Positions 23,390 to 35,061 are shown, counted from the stretch's first letter. The stretch is DNA of 64,000 nucleotides from Gamarada debralockiae (GCA_002803225.1 NXFV01001370.1:21629-85628); one strand, 5' to 3'. Numbers and translations are program-made. Notes: generated by a model not told the origin, from the letters alone.

Positions 23390-23830
23390 GGTTTTAGTAC
23401 GAGTTAGCGTTCTAGAGCTTAGTCGTACGCAGGCCACCATGCTCCCTATGCGCTTACTTCATGCGACATACGTCCTAAACCGAAGCCTAAACTCATGGTC
23501 TATGTCCTTCACCCGCTTCTTGCCATGTTTCTTGTTTCCATGCTCACGTACAGCCTTCTGGTTCCGCGTCTTGAAGTCACAGTCCCGGCACTGGAATCCA
23601 TCGACAACGGGGAGAACAGGCTGTGGAGATGATCTGTCCCGTGGCAGTGGCACGCTCTGGGCGTTGTACGGCCACGGCCACTACTCGACATACTAGTCCG
23701 CCTGTCTGCGCACCTTGATTTTCACCTAGTGCTTATCGCGCAGATGGCGGCTGAGGGCGCCCGGGCTAAGCGCATGCTAGCAACCGCTGCCGTGGCATAG
23801 CAGCACATGATGTTCATCGTTTAATGTGAT
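23390..23830 (-). pseudogene. DUF3505-type zinc-finger gene remnant (repeat-associated)
   Basis: Read on the minus strand: LNDEHHVLLCHGSGC, then HALSPGALSRHLRDKH, and after a gap LPVVDGFQCRDCDFKTRNQK with AVREHGNKKHGKKRVKD. The two C-x2-C...H...H-like modules, the second introduced by a DG-x-x-C motif, are the pattern of the fungal DUF3505 (orsellinic acid/F9 cluster) domain, which is often found in repeated, subtelomeric RecQ-type helicase elements. Four TAG codons interrupt the frame (after HGSGC, after LRDKH, and on both sides of YVE), and a TGA follows YVA. CAG-to-TAG and TGG-to-TAG changes would explain the TAGs and fit RIP. No helicase part is present nearby. Confidence 0.65.
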
Positions 23831-24099
23831 CCACGGCTTCAATGCGTCGGGCACAGGCAGGAGCAGTGGCAGTGATTGATCTACCATCATAAATTTGCTC
23901 AAATGGTAAGAATTGGAGTGGGTCCGTTACATGGTAAAGAAGGGGGCAGTGGCACAGACCCCATCGCTTAATTTCCCCCACCCCCCAAAAACGCCATTTC
24001 TGGGTAATGGGGGGCGCCAGAAGGTTAGTCATAGTTTAGGAATGGTTGGTTGACTACAATTCAAGACCACGATCAGGCCAGCCAATTAAAGCTGTGCCT

Positions 24100-24850
24100 G
24101 CAGAAAAGTCTCAATTTTTTGAACCTTGAGTTGAAGGGCAGTGCAAACTGCCAACTTGCCTCAACAGCTCCATTCGCTCTTACTCAAGCTGTGAACGGGT
24201 CCACAATTATTGTTAAAGCCAATAAAAGACTCATATAGCTCAGGAGTTCAACTTTTTGATTCTTGATATCAAGAGCAGTGCACTACGTAGTTGCCTAGAG
24301 CTTCTCAGGGCCCACATCTGGCCCACTGAAGTCAATGAAAACCTGATTTAACAAGCAGTCTCAATTTTCGATTCTCTGGTTGGGCATCAACCCCGCATCA
24401 ACCTCGCATTGCGGGATAGTGAATTCCCTTCACGAAGCGAACGGGATTGAAAGCACGAACATCTGATTGTACCAATAGAAGGTCCTCCCGGGAAGAAGCT
24501 TCAATCTTTTGACCCCTGATTTCAAGGACAGTGCTATCTATTCCGATAAAACAGCAGTCACCTCACCCGAAATCTCCTGTCCATTATTCCCCTAGACGGC
24601 AGTCTCACGTCGATAAAAAGCCCATTTTCGGTAAGGAAGCGAATGGAAAGTATTCTGGGGGAACTTTGCCAACTTCCGGCTGCTACATTGAAGGGCAGTG
24701 TTCTCATACCCAACCTAGGCGACAGAGACTTTAGAGGGAGGAGAGAAAATAGCCAATAGAACAAAGCCCTAGTAGCAGCTCTTTAATTTTCACGCGTAAT
24801 TTCAAGGGGATGCAATACAGCAAGCCATCTCCTTCTGTTCCAATCACTTT
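24100..24850. repeat. Degenerate tandem array, unit about 130 bases
   Basis: A block with a T-rich start, then TTTTTGA, TTGATTTCAAGGGCAGTGC-like sequence recurs near 24108, 24245, 24357 (partial), 24500, 24690 (partial) and 24783. Between the blocks, sequences such as CTCACCC and CAAGCTG share loose similarity. The spacing of about 110 to 140 bases suggests an old satellite or tandemly duplicated element. The surrounding DNA (23831-25167) has no gene. Confidence 0.45.
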
Positions 24851-25167
24851 ATTTCAATCTCGAAACTTGGCAACATGTGTGAGTTCCCTTACAACTGCAA
24901 TGTTTTGAGGTTTACACGCAAGGCACAGCCAAGCTATATCTCGAAATACAGATTTTGATATGTGCTGACGACAGTCGCTTGCAAATTTTGCTGGCATCCT
25001 TTACATTTCGTTGGTTTGCTTAGACTTCAAACGTTGCATATACATTATATCACAACCTCTACAAGATATAGCACAGTTCGCAAGCTGCTTTTTCTTATAT
25101 TGCTCTCTACAACATCGTGACAACTGTCATAGTAGTCGGAATGGTTGTCCACGTTGCAGCGACTTTC

Positions 25168-28100
25168 TCAGGAGTGGAGCACCATAGCCTGACATTATAT
25201 CAGCTCTGATCAATCCAGCAAGTCTGCGGTCCCCAACTTACCTTGAGCTGTTGAAGTTGTTCGAGTCTCTGGGACGAGCTATTCGCATCGAATCCCCCAG
25301 ATGCAAGCCCGAGTTTCCTCTGTTGCTTATTCTTCACATTCTAATATCAAAGCATTAGTCATCAAAATAACCAAAATCTTGACTTCAGAGCTTACTTCTT
25401 CTATTGTTTTATCCATAACGTAGCGTATCACGGTCACGGGTCTCTCTTGGCCAAGTCTGAAAATCCGACCAATGGCCTGACTCTCGATAGATGGGTTCCA
25501 CTGAGGCTCGAGAAGGTAGATACGACTTGCGATGGATAGATTGTTGAGTCTGACCTGTAAGCTACGCTCATTGAAAGATAGGTGAAGAAGCCACTTACCC
25601 GACAGCTCCTGTACCCAAAGTCATGAACAGAACCCCAACTTCCGGGTCTCCTTGGATTCTGATAGAACTGTCTTGCGTTTTCCGAGAGAAAGAGAGCCGT
25701 CGATACGGCAGAATCGGACCCCATTGGCATTGAACAAACCTCCAGCGAGATCAAGACTTTTCTTCCAGTAAGAGAAAACAATACTATTCTGGTAGTGAGC
25801 TATGATACTATCACACGGAATCTTAGAGACGAGGTAAATACCTTTTCTCGTGCAGAGGGTTTCTTTGAATGTCTTTGAGCAAAGCTAACATTTTTGAAGG
25901 ATATGTTTTCCTTGAAGCAGTTCCTGACACGTAGTGTCCCATTTCTTCTCCAAGAACATTCCCCATACCATGCTCTTGATAGCAGAAGAGACATGTTTGT
26001 CTGCCATCTGATTGACTCTTTTCGAGTTCTTGTTGGTACTGCGAGATGCATTCGCCGCAGATCAGTTGACGACATTCGGTCATGTGGGCAAGATCTGGAC
26101 TCTCAAATACCCCTACCGACAGGATATCACAAGAGCAATACTTGCAGACAACTTCTCCGCTTTGTTGAAGAAGGCTCATGATTTCTTCCGGGTCCAAACA
26201 AGATGCTGAGGACCTGTCGTTTTCTTGTGGCAAGCCATTGTTGCAATATAAACGAAGTCGGAGCAAAGCTTCGATGATTCTTTGGTGCGTTTCCTTAGTA
26301 TTGTGGCCGCTTAATGCAAGATCAAGAGCAATCCTACCCTTGTGCGCAAGAAGGTTGTATTCCTGTCGCTCCAAAGCGGAAAACTGCAGTGTTCGCTCTT
26401 CCAGCTTCAAATCAAACAAAGACAAAATAGCCTTGCTACGCCGAAGACATATCGATCCGAGCAGGACACGGAGATTCTCGAAATCGGTTTGGAGATTAAT
26501 TTTTGATTTATGCGAAATGCCGTCAATGTAAAGATCGCTGGCTCCTGGAGGATTGGCACGCCCAGGAAGGCAACGAGCGCACCGAGATCTGCCAGCGTGT
26601 TTTGGATAGGGGTGCCAGTCAGACACCACCGAATATGAGCGGAGATTCTGTTCACAGCACGGAATTGTTTGGTCGACAAATTTCGAATCACATGTGCTGG
26701 AGAATCGTGAGCAGACGTACTTAGGTCAATAACTTGAGATCTTGGTTCTTGAGACTGCCGTACCTTCATCGATAATAAGGCGATACCATCTGATGCTTTC
26801 CAGGACGTTTCGTGACCGATTAAAGTCTGCAACCACAGTTCCATATGTGATGAGAACAACATCGTATTGGAAAAGATTGAAAGGACTTTTACGTCTATCT
26901 TGTCCATGATATTTGCAGTACCCTAGATTACCTCGAAAGACATGTCTGTGGATATCAGCCTTCAAACTTTAGAGATGTTAATGTCAGGAGGAAGTCAAAC
27001 TTTTCAATTTCCTCGATCCAGCTATCGAGCAGCACTATGTTGTATCAGTTCCATCAAGAGGACCCATCATTAGGAGGACTAGACTCACACGCAGAGGGTA
27101 CGATGATCAATGTGGTCCTGGCAGTGCTTGGACCTTCCCCGAGGGGCCCGATGCTGGACCGTCGCCCAGCATACTCGCTTGCTCGAGTAAGAGATCCCAT
27201 GATGGCACATAGCATGGTCAACGACTTGCCGAGGCCCATATCATCCGCCAAGATACCACCCAGGAAATCGTTTGGGGTTGGGCTTTTAGCTCCTGTAATG
27301 ATGTGCTGGTAACTATGATTCGGAACATTGTCAAAAGCAATTCGATGCTTCTCAGCTGTTCGGAGAGAGAGAGAGAGATGCTTGACTTACAATTGGAAAT
27401 CCTTGCCTGACGTCTGGCACTTCCAAAGGCTTCGTGATTCATGTGAGCTCGGAGTCTCACGTCGGACTATGAAATCAACTGCTTCTTTTTGGTGGCTAGA
27501 CCTCTCAGCTGTGGCATGTTAGGTTGGAATCATAAGACCTTTACCTTATCAACGGTGTCTTGATGCGATAATCCACATCTCCTTGAGTCAGGTACTCATG
27601 CCTCGGAAGCTGCTCTAGAAGTCCATCAAAATCCGTAAGTCCGCCGTTCAAAGCCGACAGCTGCTCCTTTTCTGATATGCCTGAAACTCCGACTGTGGAG
27701 ATCTGCGAATTTGGAAAGACAGGCGTTTCCTTCACTTGTACGACGCCGGGAAGGTGGAGGTATTGAGGGTTATCATAGGGAAGGGAAGTGGTCCCCTGGT
27801 GAGGAGGCTGTAGGAAAAGCCCAGCTCGGGATAACCCTCTTGCCGTCGTATCCAGCTCGCATCGTGGACTTAAAATATTTACGTCCAGGCTAATACAGCT
27901 TGGTTTCGAATCTTTACCGGCTATACAGATTCTGTCCTTCCAGTCGTTGCAGCCTACCAGAGCGATATATTCCAAGCCTTGGAAACAGGGCAAGCCGGTC
28001 AACGAGCGAAAAAGCCTGTTGTTCAAAAGTCCAAAAGCACGCCCTTCTTTCGTCTGCAGTACGCAATGTTTTTCATTAAACGAACATTGGAGAGTCAGGA

Positions 28101-28555
28101 ACGTTTGTGGTTCCGTGATAACGTCGCGGAAGTTCAGATCTTCTGCGTCCAAACATTCGACGTCCAACCCATCATCCAACTGGACCTTCACATCACAAAG
28201 CTGGGATAGTCAGCACAGTGATTCGTGACGGTAAGAGTGTTCTTTTCACATACCGCTCCGTAACAGACTTCAATATGTTTAGGAGCACCCTCGGGCCTTT
28301 CAATCAGTGACACCATAGGTTTGTAAATGGCCGAGTCTGCGAAGATCACCTCTTGAAAAGCATTCTGGCTGTATCCTGCGGGCAATGAAGGATCCAAGTC
28401 GAACTCTGGCCCACAAGAATAGAAGCTATGATCGTTGGCGAGGTACATATTGGAATTCTGGCCTTGTTGGGCTTGCCACAAATGTTGAACCGAGGAACTT
28501 GGGTGACGGTTGGAGAAAGAGTTGGTGGCCGGCACGACATCTGAGATTGCAGCTA
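25168..28555 (-). pseudogene. Rad5/HLTF-like SNF2 helicase with RING finger, frameshifted and 5'-truncated
   Basis: Read on the minus strand with several introns (for example 28201-28253, which is phase 0). Visible: ATPase motif I in LGGILADDMGLGKSLTML, motif Ia IIVPSALLLDSW, a DEGT (DEAH-position) box in YRLIIDEGT, motif III CLTGTPIQNTLADL, a RING-like cluster (VCKYCSCDI, HMTECRQLICGECIS, CLFCYQEHG), motif IV SIVFSYWKKS, then motifs V-VI FMTLGTGAVG and SQAIGRIFRLGQERPVTVI. This is the Rad5/HLTF-type layout of SNF2 DNA translocases that remodel stalled forks. Two single-base frame breaks remain after splicing, near 26530 (between EPAIF and YIDGIS) and near 25657 (between KTVLSE and QGDPEVGVL). 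No ATG precedes 28448 in frame, and the frame runs into copia sequence at about 28555, so the original start is lost. Confidence 0.8.
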
Positions 28556-28656
28556 CTTCTACAGTTGCCCTTATTCTTGTTCCTGCTCTTGCGCTAGGTC
28601 GTATGATACTCTGCTTCAAAGCTAGTACGACCTTGACTGCCTAGCTGCTGGGGGAG
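28556..28656 (+). mobile_element. Copia 3'-end fragment, first copy
   Basis: About 100 bases ending in a polypurine tract (GGGGGAG). It is nearly repeated at 28776-28874: both copies contain ATGATACTCTGCTT and AAAGCTAGTACGACCT followed by GACTGCCTA. It is the region just before a copia 3' LTR and abuts the SNF2 pseudogene. Confidence 0.6.
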
Positions 28657-28775
28657 CTGTTGACCTGGGAGTTCTGTTGACCTGGGAGTGCTGTTGACCT
28701 GGGAGTGCTGTTGACCTGGGAGTGCTGTTGACCTGGGAGTGCTGTTGACTTAGGGGAGCTGTTGACCTGGGGGAG
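28657..28775 (+). repeat. 17-base minisatellite, seven units
   Basis: Seven head-to-tail units of CTGTTGACCTGGGAGTG. Units 2-5 are identical, unit 1 ends in GTT, and units 6 and 7 end in GGGGAG. It lies between two copies of the copia 3' end; each unit contains a purine run followed by TGTTGA, resembling the junction of a polypurine tract and an LTR start. Confidence 0.9.
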
Positions 28776-29008
28776 CTGTCTCTTACAGTTGCTCTTGCAC
28801 CTGCTCCTGTACTAGGTCTTATGATACTCTGCTTTAAAGCTAGTACGACCTAGACTGCCTATCTGCAGGGGGAGTGTTAAAACACTGTCGAGTGTTCCTA
28901 GTGCATCTGGCCTGTTAGGTCGGACTATCTAATCAGGACTAGTGTATTATGTGACAGAAAAATATCTTCAGCCCCTTAGTCTAGTCTTAATCTTTAACCC
29001 TTTCAACA
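28776..29008 (+). mobile_element. Copia 3' end, polypurine tract and short LTR
   Basis: The second copy of the copia 3' end runs to a polypurine tract GGGGGAG at 28868-28874. Immediately after it, an LTR-like segment begins TGTTAAAACACTG and ends CCTTTCAACA at 29008. The ends are inverted (TGTT/AACA) and the LTR would be 134 bases. No internal region or second LTR is visible downstream, so it is a fragment or solo-type remnant. Confidence 0.6.
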
Positions 29009-30172
29009 CTGCCTAACTTGTACCTGTTGCTCTACGTGGTCATTACCGTGTCAATAGCAATTCCTTTATACCTCTCGAGTATATAAGTACATATATATAA
29101 TACCTAAGAGTCCTAGCTAAACAATTGATGGGTTTTGAGAATCAAGACAGCTAGAGTAGCTGACGACACTAGATGTAGTAGCTACAAAGGGCTAATAGGA
29201 CGGACGCGAAGCTTATGATTTGGGTACACACACATTAGGTTAAGCTGGGAAATTAAGGGTTAAATTAGTTATATTAAAATAGGTTTAGGTTGTGTTTAGG
29301 GCATGTTTCTATTCTTATGCTTAAGGGACAGGCACTTATTAGGGGGGGGGAAGGACCTTCTGTTTCTCCAAAGCCTTCTTGTGTCCAATCATACCAGGCT
29401 TGATGACCCGGTTTGCATCGTACTTCTGGCGGAGATCTGGATCGCTCAACACAGCATGTGCCTTCTCAGCCTGAGCCCAATCCTCCTTCACCTGCTCAAT
29501 AACCCTACCGTCCTTCGACATCCACTGGTTCTTGCCAATCTCGGAATCCGGAGAGTACAAGCTTGCTACTAACCGTTAGTCAATCGCTCAATTCAAGTCA
29601 ACGATTGAGAACAAAACTTTGGAGCGGAATCCCCGCATGATTGAGTTGGCTGCGACCGCAGGGTCCACGCCCAAGTCCTTATAGTAATCACGCTCGTAGT
29701 CAATGACTAGCTCCTCATTTTCGGCTTCCGGCTCCTTGACACCCTTGACTTCATTGAAGTTTGCAGGCCAGTAGTTGAAAGAGAAGGCTTTGGCATCATC
29801 GTAGATGTGGCGGAGGTAATCATTGGAGAGAATGTCGTATGCCTCTCGCTAAGTTGGGGTGACTTCTTCGAGAACGCGGAGGCGGTTGAACAACACGGTC
29901 TTGGAGGCATCGCGAGAGATTCCAAGCTCTTGGTAGTAATCTCTCGAGTAGTTAAGAACAGTCGTATCCTTGGCATGGGAGAGATCTGGGGCATTGGTAT
30001 TGACTAGTTGTGGTGGAGTAGGAGCCGACGTCTGGGATGGCTGCAGAAGGGAGACGATATCCATGCGGGTGGGAGAAGCGCTCTTTTGGGAAGACGCAGT
30101 GTTCTTGGATTGAGCTGGCTGCACAGGCATGCCGAGACTGGCTTGGGAGGTTGCGGTGTGACGAGAAGAAGT

Positions 30173-30180
30173 CTTTGTTC
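30173..30180. repeat. Target-site duplication (left), CTTTGTTC
   Basis: Eight bases CTTTGTTC directly before the left terminal repeat of the hAT element, identical to 35054-35061. Confidence 0.9.
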
Positions 30181-33100
30181 CAGGCTGGTCAACGATTCCT
30201 GAGGAATCGATTCCTTAGTAATTAATACTGGGATCGGAATCGAATCGGAATCGATCGATTACCTATCGATTATTCAGTATAGAACACTAATTTTCTAACC
30301 CCGCTCTCTCTTCTCCCTCTGATCTTTATATGTACTACTTATATAGTCATAGATTTTGATACAAAATTATCCTTTTCGACTTCTTTAGTCACTCCTTCGA
30401 TAACCTAAGACTTAGTTCATACGAAAGTATCTAAAAAATCAGCACAAACTAGAAAAGACATCAATCCCGTATAGTAACACAGTCGCGCAGCAAACGATAG
30501 AGAGAACACAAAGCATTCTTATTGTATACACTATACGGAGGACCTAATCTTTATATAAATATTAGTATAAATATACGAAAACACCTTATAAAACAACACG
30601 AGATTCACCCTCCAATTATACGAAGTCGAGTCGAATTAGAAGCAACTGCCCAATTATAACGATTATACCTTAGTACGAAAAGAGATAGTAACAATATAAA
30701 CGAGTTTGATACTTTAGTTTTTCAAGAATATCTTAATTAAGAGGTAATTGATAAAGCTTTAGTTTTATTGGTCGTTATACGAAACCTTCCTTTTCGAGCT
30801 ATCGAATGGCCGGAATTATATACCCTTTGTCAAGCAATGAACCTTAAATTGTCTAGTTCTATTACAATAGCGCACTCTTCGTTAGCAAGGAAGGTTAGCT
30901 CTTCTTGGCAGACTTATTAAGATACCGTACAAAAGAAGCTTTAGTTTGCAATATCGAGTATTCATTTTTTACTTAATATTTGGACGTCTCCAAATTGATA
31001 TTTACTCCTCGGTATATACGCTCATTTCGTCGCCTATATACAAGAGTATTTCAAAGCTCTCCTTGCCCTTCTAACAGTAGCAAATCACACAAGAGAGAAG
31101 CAATTTAATACTCTCTTGCTAGTTCTCGTAGATTATAGTATTATACGGAAGATTAGAGTAGTTATAGGTAATAATTCTAATATAAACGATACTCTTTATC
31201 GTGCTATTAAGGACTATCTATAGGAACATAAAGTAATTGAATAGAATACGAAATATCGACGAATTCGTTATACGGGCTATATTATTAATCTATTTGTTCA
31301 AGCCTTCTTGTTTTAATCTTTGATTGAGATAGACTAACTCGAGGTATATAATTACAAAGAAGAATAAGGAGAACTCGAAGATATAGAAGATTAACGATAC
31401 GTTTTTTAACTATTAGGGCTACTTAGTAAGCTTTATAATATCGTCATCTATATTTGCAGTTCTACTGGTCGTACAAAAGAGTTTGTAGTAATAGCAAGTC
31501 GAATGATTCTACTTGACAACTGAACGAAATGGAATAGCTAGTATCTATTGCTAGTTGTTGCTATTAATAAGGAAGCACCCCTTGATATATATACGAAGTA
31601 ACACTTCTTAGATCTAAAGGCTAATTACCTTGATTCTGCTAATTAGGAGAGACTTTGTACTATCAAGGTATTCCTTTAGCTATTTCACTGTACAACTCTC
31701 GAGACTAAAGGAGATAAGGCTACGATTGATTGTGTTTTATTTATAATGGATATTCTTGTTTATTACTTTTAAACTTCACTTATAAGTAATCTCTATCCCT
31801 TTTGAGAAGAAAGTTATACTAATTTCGTATAAAGAACAACTTCTCTTTAAACAATAACTTTTAAGCTTGAATTTAAAAGGGATAGGAGACCTTCAATAAG
31901 TATTACTACAAAATAGACGACTTTCTATACTATACTACCACTCTTATTCTTTATCTAAACCGCTGTACGAAGTATATACACGCAAATTAGAAGCCAAAGT
32001 AGGTTAAACCGATCTTGAAAAAGGTTAAAGAGCTATAGGAGATATATCGAGAGAACGCTTTAACTTCACTTGAGCCTATTGCTAGATCGCCCTTGAAACG
32101 AGAGCCTAATATATTTGATTAAATTGCCCAAGATTTGAGAAAGTATACTTGACTAGCTAGTCAAGACGAATATAAAGACTACTATAATAGTAAACTATAT
32201 AATATTAGTAAGATGCAAGCACTTGAATAGTGGTACCAAGATTAATAACGAAAGCGCTAGCCAAGACTATTATATATAGCAATCGATATTCTTTTAATTC
32301 TTGTAATAAGCGCTGAACTAGAGCGTGTATTTTCAGGAGTATGTTGTATAATAACATAGGATAAAGTATAGTTAGGAGAGGAGATGATCGAGAAGAGAGA
32401 GTGTTTGAAGTATTAGAAACGAAGTAGTATTTTGTACGAAACGATTTAAGTCTTTTAGTCTAATAAATAGCTTTGTCTACTTTTCTTTTGTTTTTCTTTA
32501 ATTAAGTTAGTGTGTATTATAGATAGCGAAGATAATTTAGACACGAGAGCCTAGAATACCTATAGTAAGTATAGAGATGTTCTTGGCCTTGTTTTGAGCT
32601 TAGCGTCGACGTGGTTTTACTTATGGCACTGAACAAAGATAGAACTCCGTAAAGAGAACTACTAGGGTGGGAACTCAATTCTATTGTACTAAAAATAGCG
32701 AAGTTACAATTCCCCTTACTTAGCGTCGACGGAGAACGAATTCTCTGGCACTAAGAATCTTTGCATATTTGAGCTAGTACTAGCTATTTTAGACCTCTTA
32801 CGGCATGGAGAGTGTAGTTAGGGACTTAGATACTTAGTAGAGGCAGGGAGGAAGAGCAAAACGCCGAATCGCAGACAGAATTGAGTACCCAAAAAGAATA
32901 AGGAGGGAATTACCCCCCTTAAAAAAGAATGAAACGAGTCTAATGAGAGACTGCCACCCCCTCCTTAGTCTGGTGTAATTGAATTTCAACTCTGCACTAG
33001 AGGAGTGCACAAGCCCATTGGGAGAGTTTAACGGCCATTCCGTAGGTAGTAGCAATCTCTCATCAGACAAGTCTGAACCTGGATAAGAGTTAGCTAACAC

Positions 33101-35053
33101 AAAAGTTATAGTCGATCCGCTAGGACCTAAAAGAAAAGATAATAAAACAGTAAACAAAGACAAAAGGAAAGATCCAGGGTCTAGTCTAAGGAGAGAGGCT
33201 AGTCTAGCTAGTCTAGTGAGTCTAGCAAGCCTAGGAAGTCCAGAAGGAGTTGGCTAAGGGAGCGGGAGGTCTGTTTGCTTTAGCAGAAAAGAGATAACAG
33301 GGAAGGACGGGGGTTTTGACAAGACATGGACACGCAGAGGGCCGAGGCTTGCCGTAAGAGAGATTATAGTGAGGGCTTAGGAGAGGCGACTTAGTAACTA
33401 AATATTGTATTTTCCCGAAGGAAGTGCGTTTGAAGAAGTATCTAAGAGGCGTCTATATGTTTCCGAGTACGTCGTTGTGTACTAATGCCTTGTTAGGAAG
33501 GGAATACTTCTCGTTGAAGCCTTCACCCACCTACCCAAGAGTGTGTGTTCGAAGAGAGGTCGACCTTTGTGTGGTAACGTTAATATAGCGAGGTTGATTC
33601 GAGGGGAAGGGAAGGAAAGAAGGAAGGAAGGAAAGGAGTTTTTGTTCGAAGATCGAATTGAGGGCGAGGAGTATATTCGAGGAGTATGAATTGAGGGCTA
33701 GAAGGATCGAGGATTTTGATTTAAGGTGAAGGCGAAGCTATATGCGTGGTTAGTCTGAAGTTAACTTGAGGGGAGAGGAAAAGAGAAGGAACTTCCTAAC
33801 GTTGTCGATTACAAAGGAGGTAGAGACGTTGTCGATCGATGAAAAGAACCTTAAGGAATGTTAGATTGTTTATATAGCGAGAGGGAATATAACTTCTAAG
33901 GAGGAAATACGCTGCAGGGCCTGAGGTCGAAGTGAAAAGGTCGAAGTGAGAAGGTCGAGCTCTGGACTGAAGGTCTGTTAGTAATAATGACGGAAAGGAA
34001 ATACTTAATTGAGCTAGGGCGAGATCGAGTTAATGGCGAAAGAAAGAAGATAATATTATCGATAGAGTTGTTATTGAAGTCGATTAATTGAAAGTGTTGA
34101 AGTTGTTGAAGAGTTGAAGGAGTGAGGTTTAAAGGCTCTTCTTTTATAGGTGTTAGGTAGCGATTGTGAGAGAATAGGCAAGCTAATTGCAACTCGCTTA
34201 CATTGAAGTTTGTATTGATGTTTGCTTAAAGGCGACGAGGTTGACGTTATTGACGTTGTTGATATTGTTGAGGGACGATTATATAGCTGGCAGTATATCT
34301 AAGCTTTTGTCGAAGAATCCTTCTTTTCTAATAACTAGATTATCTATCTCTTTTATATATATATATAGTCGACAATTATATCTTTTGTTTTAGTTTCGGG
34401 TCGTAATTAAGTATTTGTCCTTCACTAGAGTCACGTACGATAACTAGTGTAATTTCTATAATATTAGCTAGCGCTGAGTAATTCATACATTTACTAAAGA
34501 GGCTAGCTAGCTAATCAATTAATTATTTCATTAGCTAGCGCGTTAGAGGCAAAAAAAAGCAAAAAAATATTAATACCTAGATTTCAATTCGAGTCAATTG
34601 AGTACCTTATTCAAGTGTTAAATCAATTCGTGAGAGTGTTTATAATTAGTTTATCTTTATTTATCCGCAGTAGTCAACAGACCTTAAAGAGGAATTCCTA
34701 GTAAAGGATTTTATCCTCTCAAATTTAAAGTTCGAAGGATAGTTAGATTTACTCACGTGCGACGCGCATGACACGCCAAAGGAAACTTTAATTAGTTACA
34801 CCAGCTAAGTATTTGTTTTTCAAAATCTCCTTATTTAAATATATATACCTTTTAACGAATTTTCCTAACATCGCGATTTTACGACTAACCCTTTGTATAC
34901 ATTAAAATAATTATTTCTAATCACGAGATTTTTGTTATACGAATTAGGACTAGTGCCTAGAGAATCGATACGGAATCGACCGATTCCGATCTGATATCGA
35001 TTTTTTACCGATTCCTTATCGATAAGGATTAGTAAGGATTTTTGACCAGCCTG
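30181..35053 (+). mobile_element. RIP-decayed hAT transposon
   Basis: Left end CAGGCTGGTCAA (30181-30192) and right end TTGACCAGCCTG (35042-35053) are perfect 12-base inverted repeats, flanked by an identical 8-base duplication: the hallmarks of the hAT superfamily. Both ends carry subterminal clusters of ATCGAT, GAATCG and GATTCC, likely transposase-binding sites (inference). The element is 4,873 bases, very AT-rich and holds a decayed transposase on the plus strand (about 30560-32460). The 2.5 kb after it (32460-35040) holds no recognisable gene, only short frames, an AGTCTAG repeat near 33180-33230 and a purine run near 33610; it may be a nested, also decayed element. Confidence 0.92.
30560..32460 (+). 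pseudogene. hAT transposase, decayed
   Basis: Recognisable blocks on the plus strand in order: LPFRAIEWPELYTLCQAMN near 30800, ISSIHFLLNIWTSPN near 30960, YLLLGIYAHFVAYIQEYFKA near 31000, VVIGNNSNINDTL, YTGYIINLFVQAFLF near 31290, a W-to-stop-rich NxKPKxVKP block near 31985, and the C-terminal hAT dimerisation block ISAELERVFSGV with LGEEMIEKRECLKY near 32310-32420. Nearly all internal stops are TAG, many at positions where a Trp is expected (TGG to TAG) or where Gln is plausible, which is CpA to TpA change on one strand or the other. No intact frame remains. Confidence 0.85.
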
Positions 35054-35061
35054 CTTTGTTC
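35054..35061. repeat. Target-site duplication (right), CTTTGTTC
   Basis: Eight bases CTTTGTTC directly after the right terminal repeat of the hAT element; identical to the left copy. Confidence 0.9.

Noticed and set aside
27395..27450. GTAAGT inside the SNF2 gene as an intron donor after KDFQL
   Set aside because: Joining there gives an immediate stop; an upstream GC donor (GCAAGG, after QTS) to the same acceptor keeps frame into EKHRIAF, so GTAAGT is probably a decoy. Not certain.
28657..28775. 17-base repeat considered as a CRISPR-like array
   Set aside because: Units are directly adjacent with no spacers and the genome is eukaryotic; it is a minisatellite.
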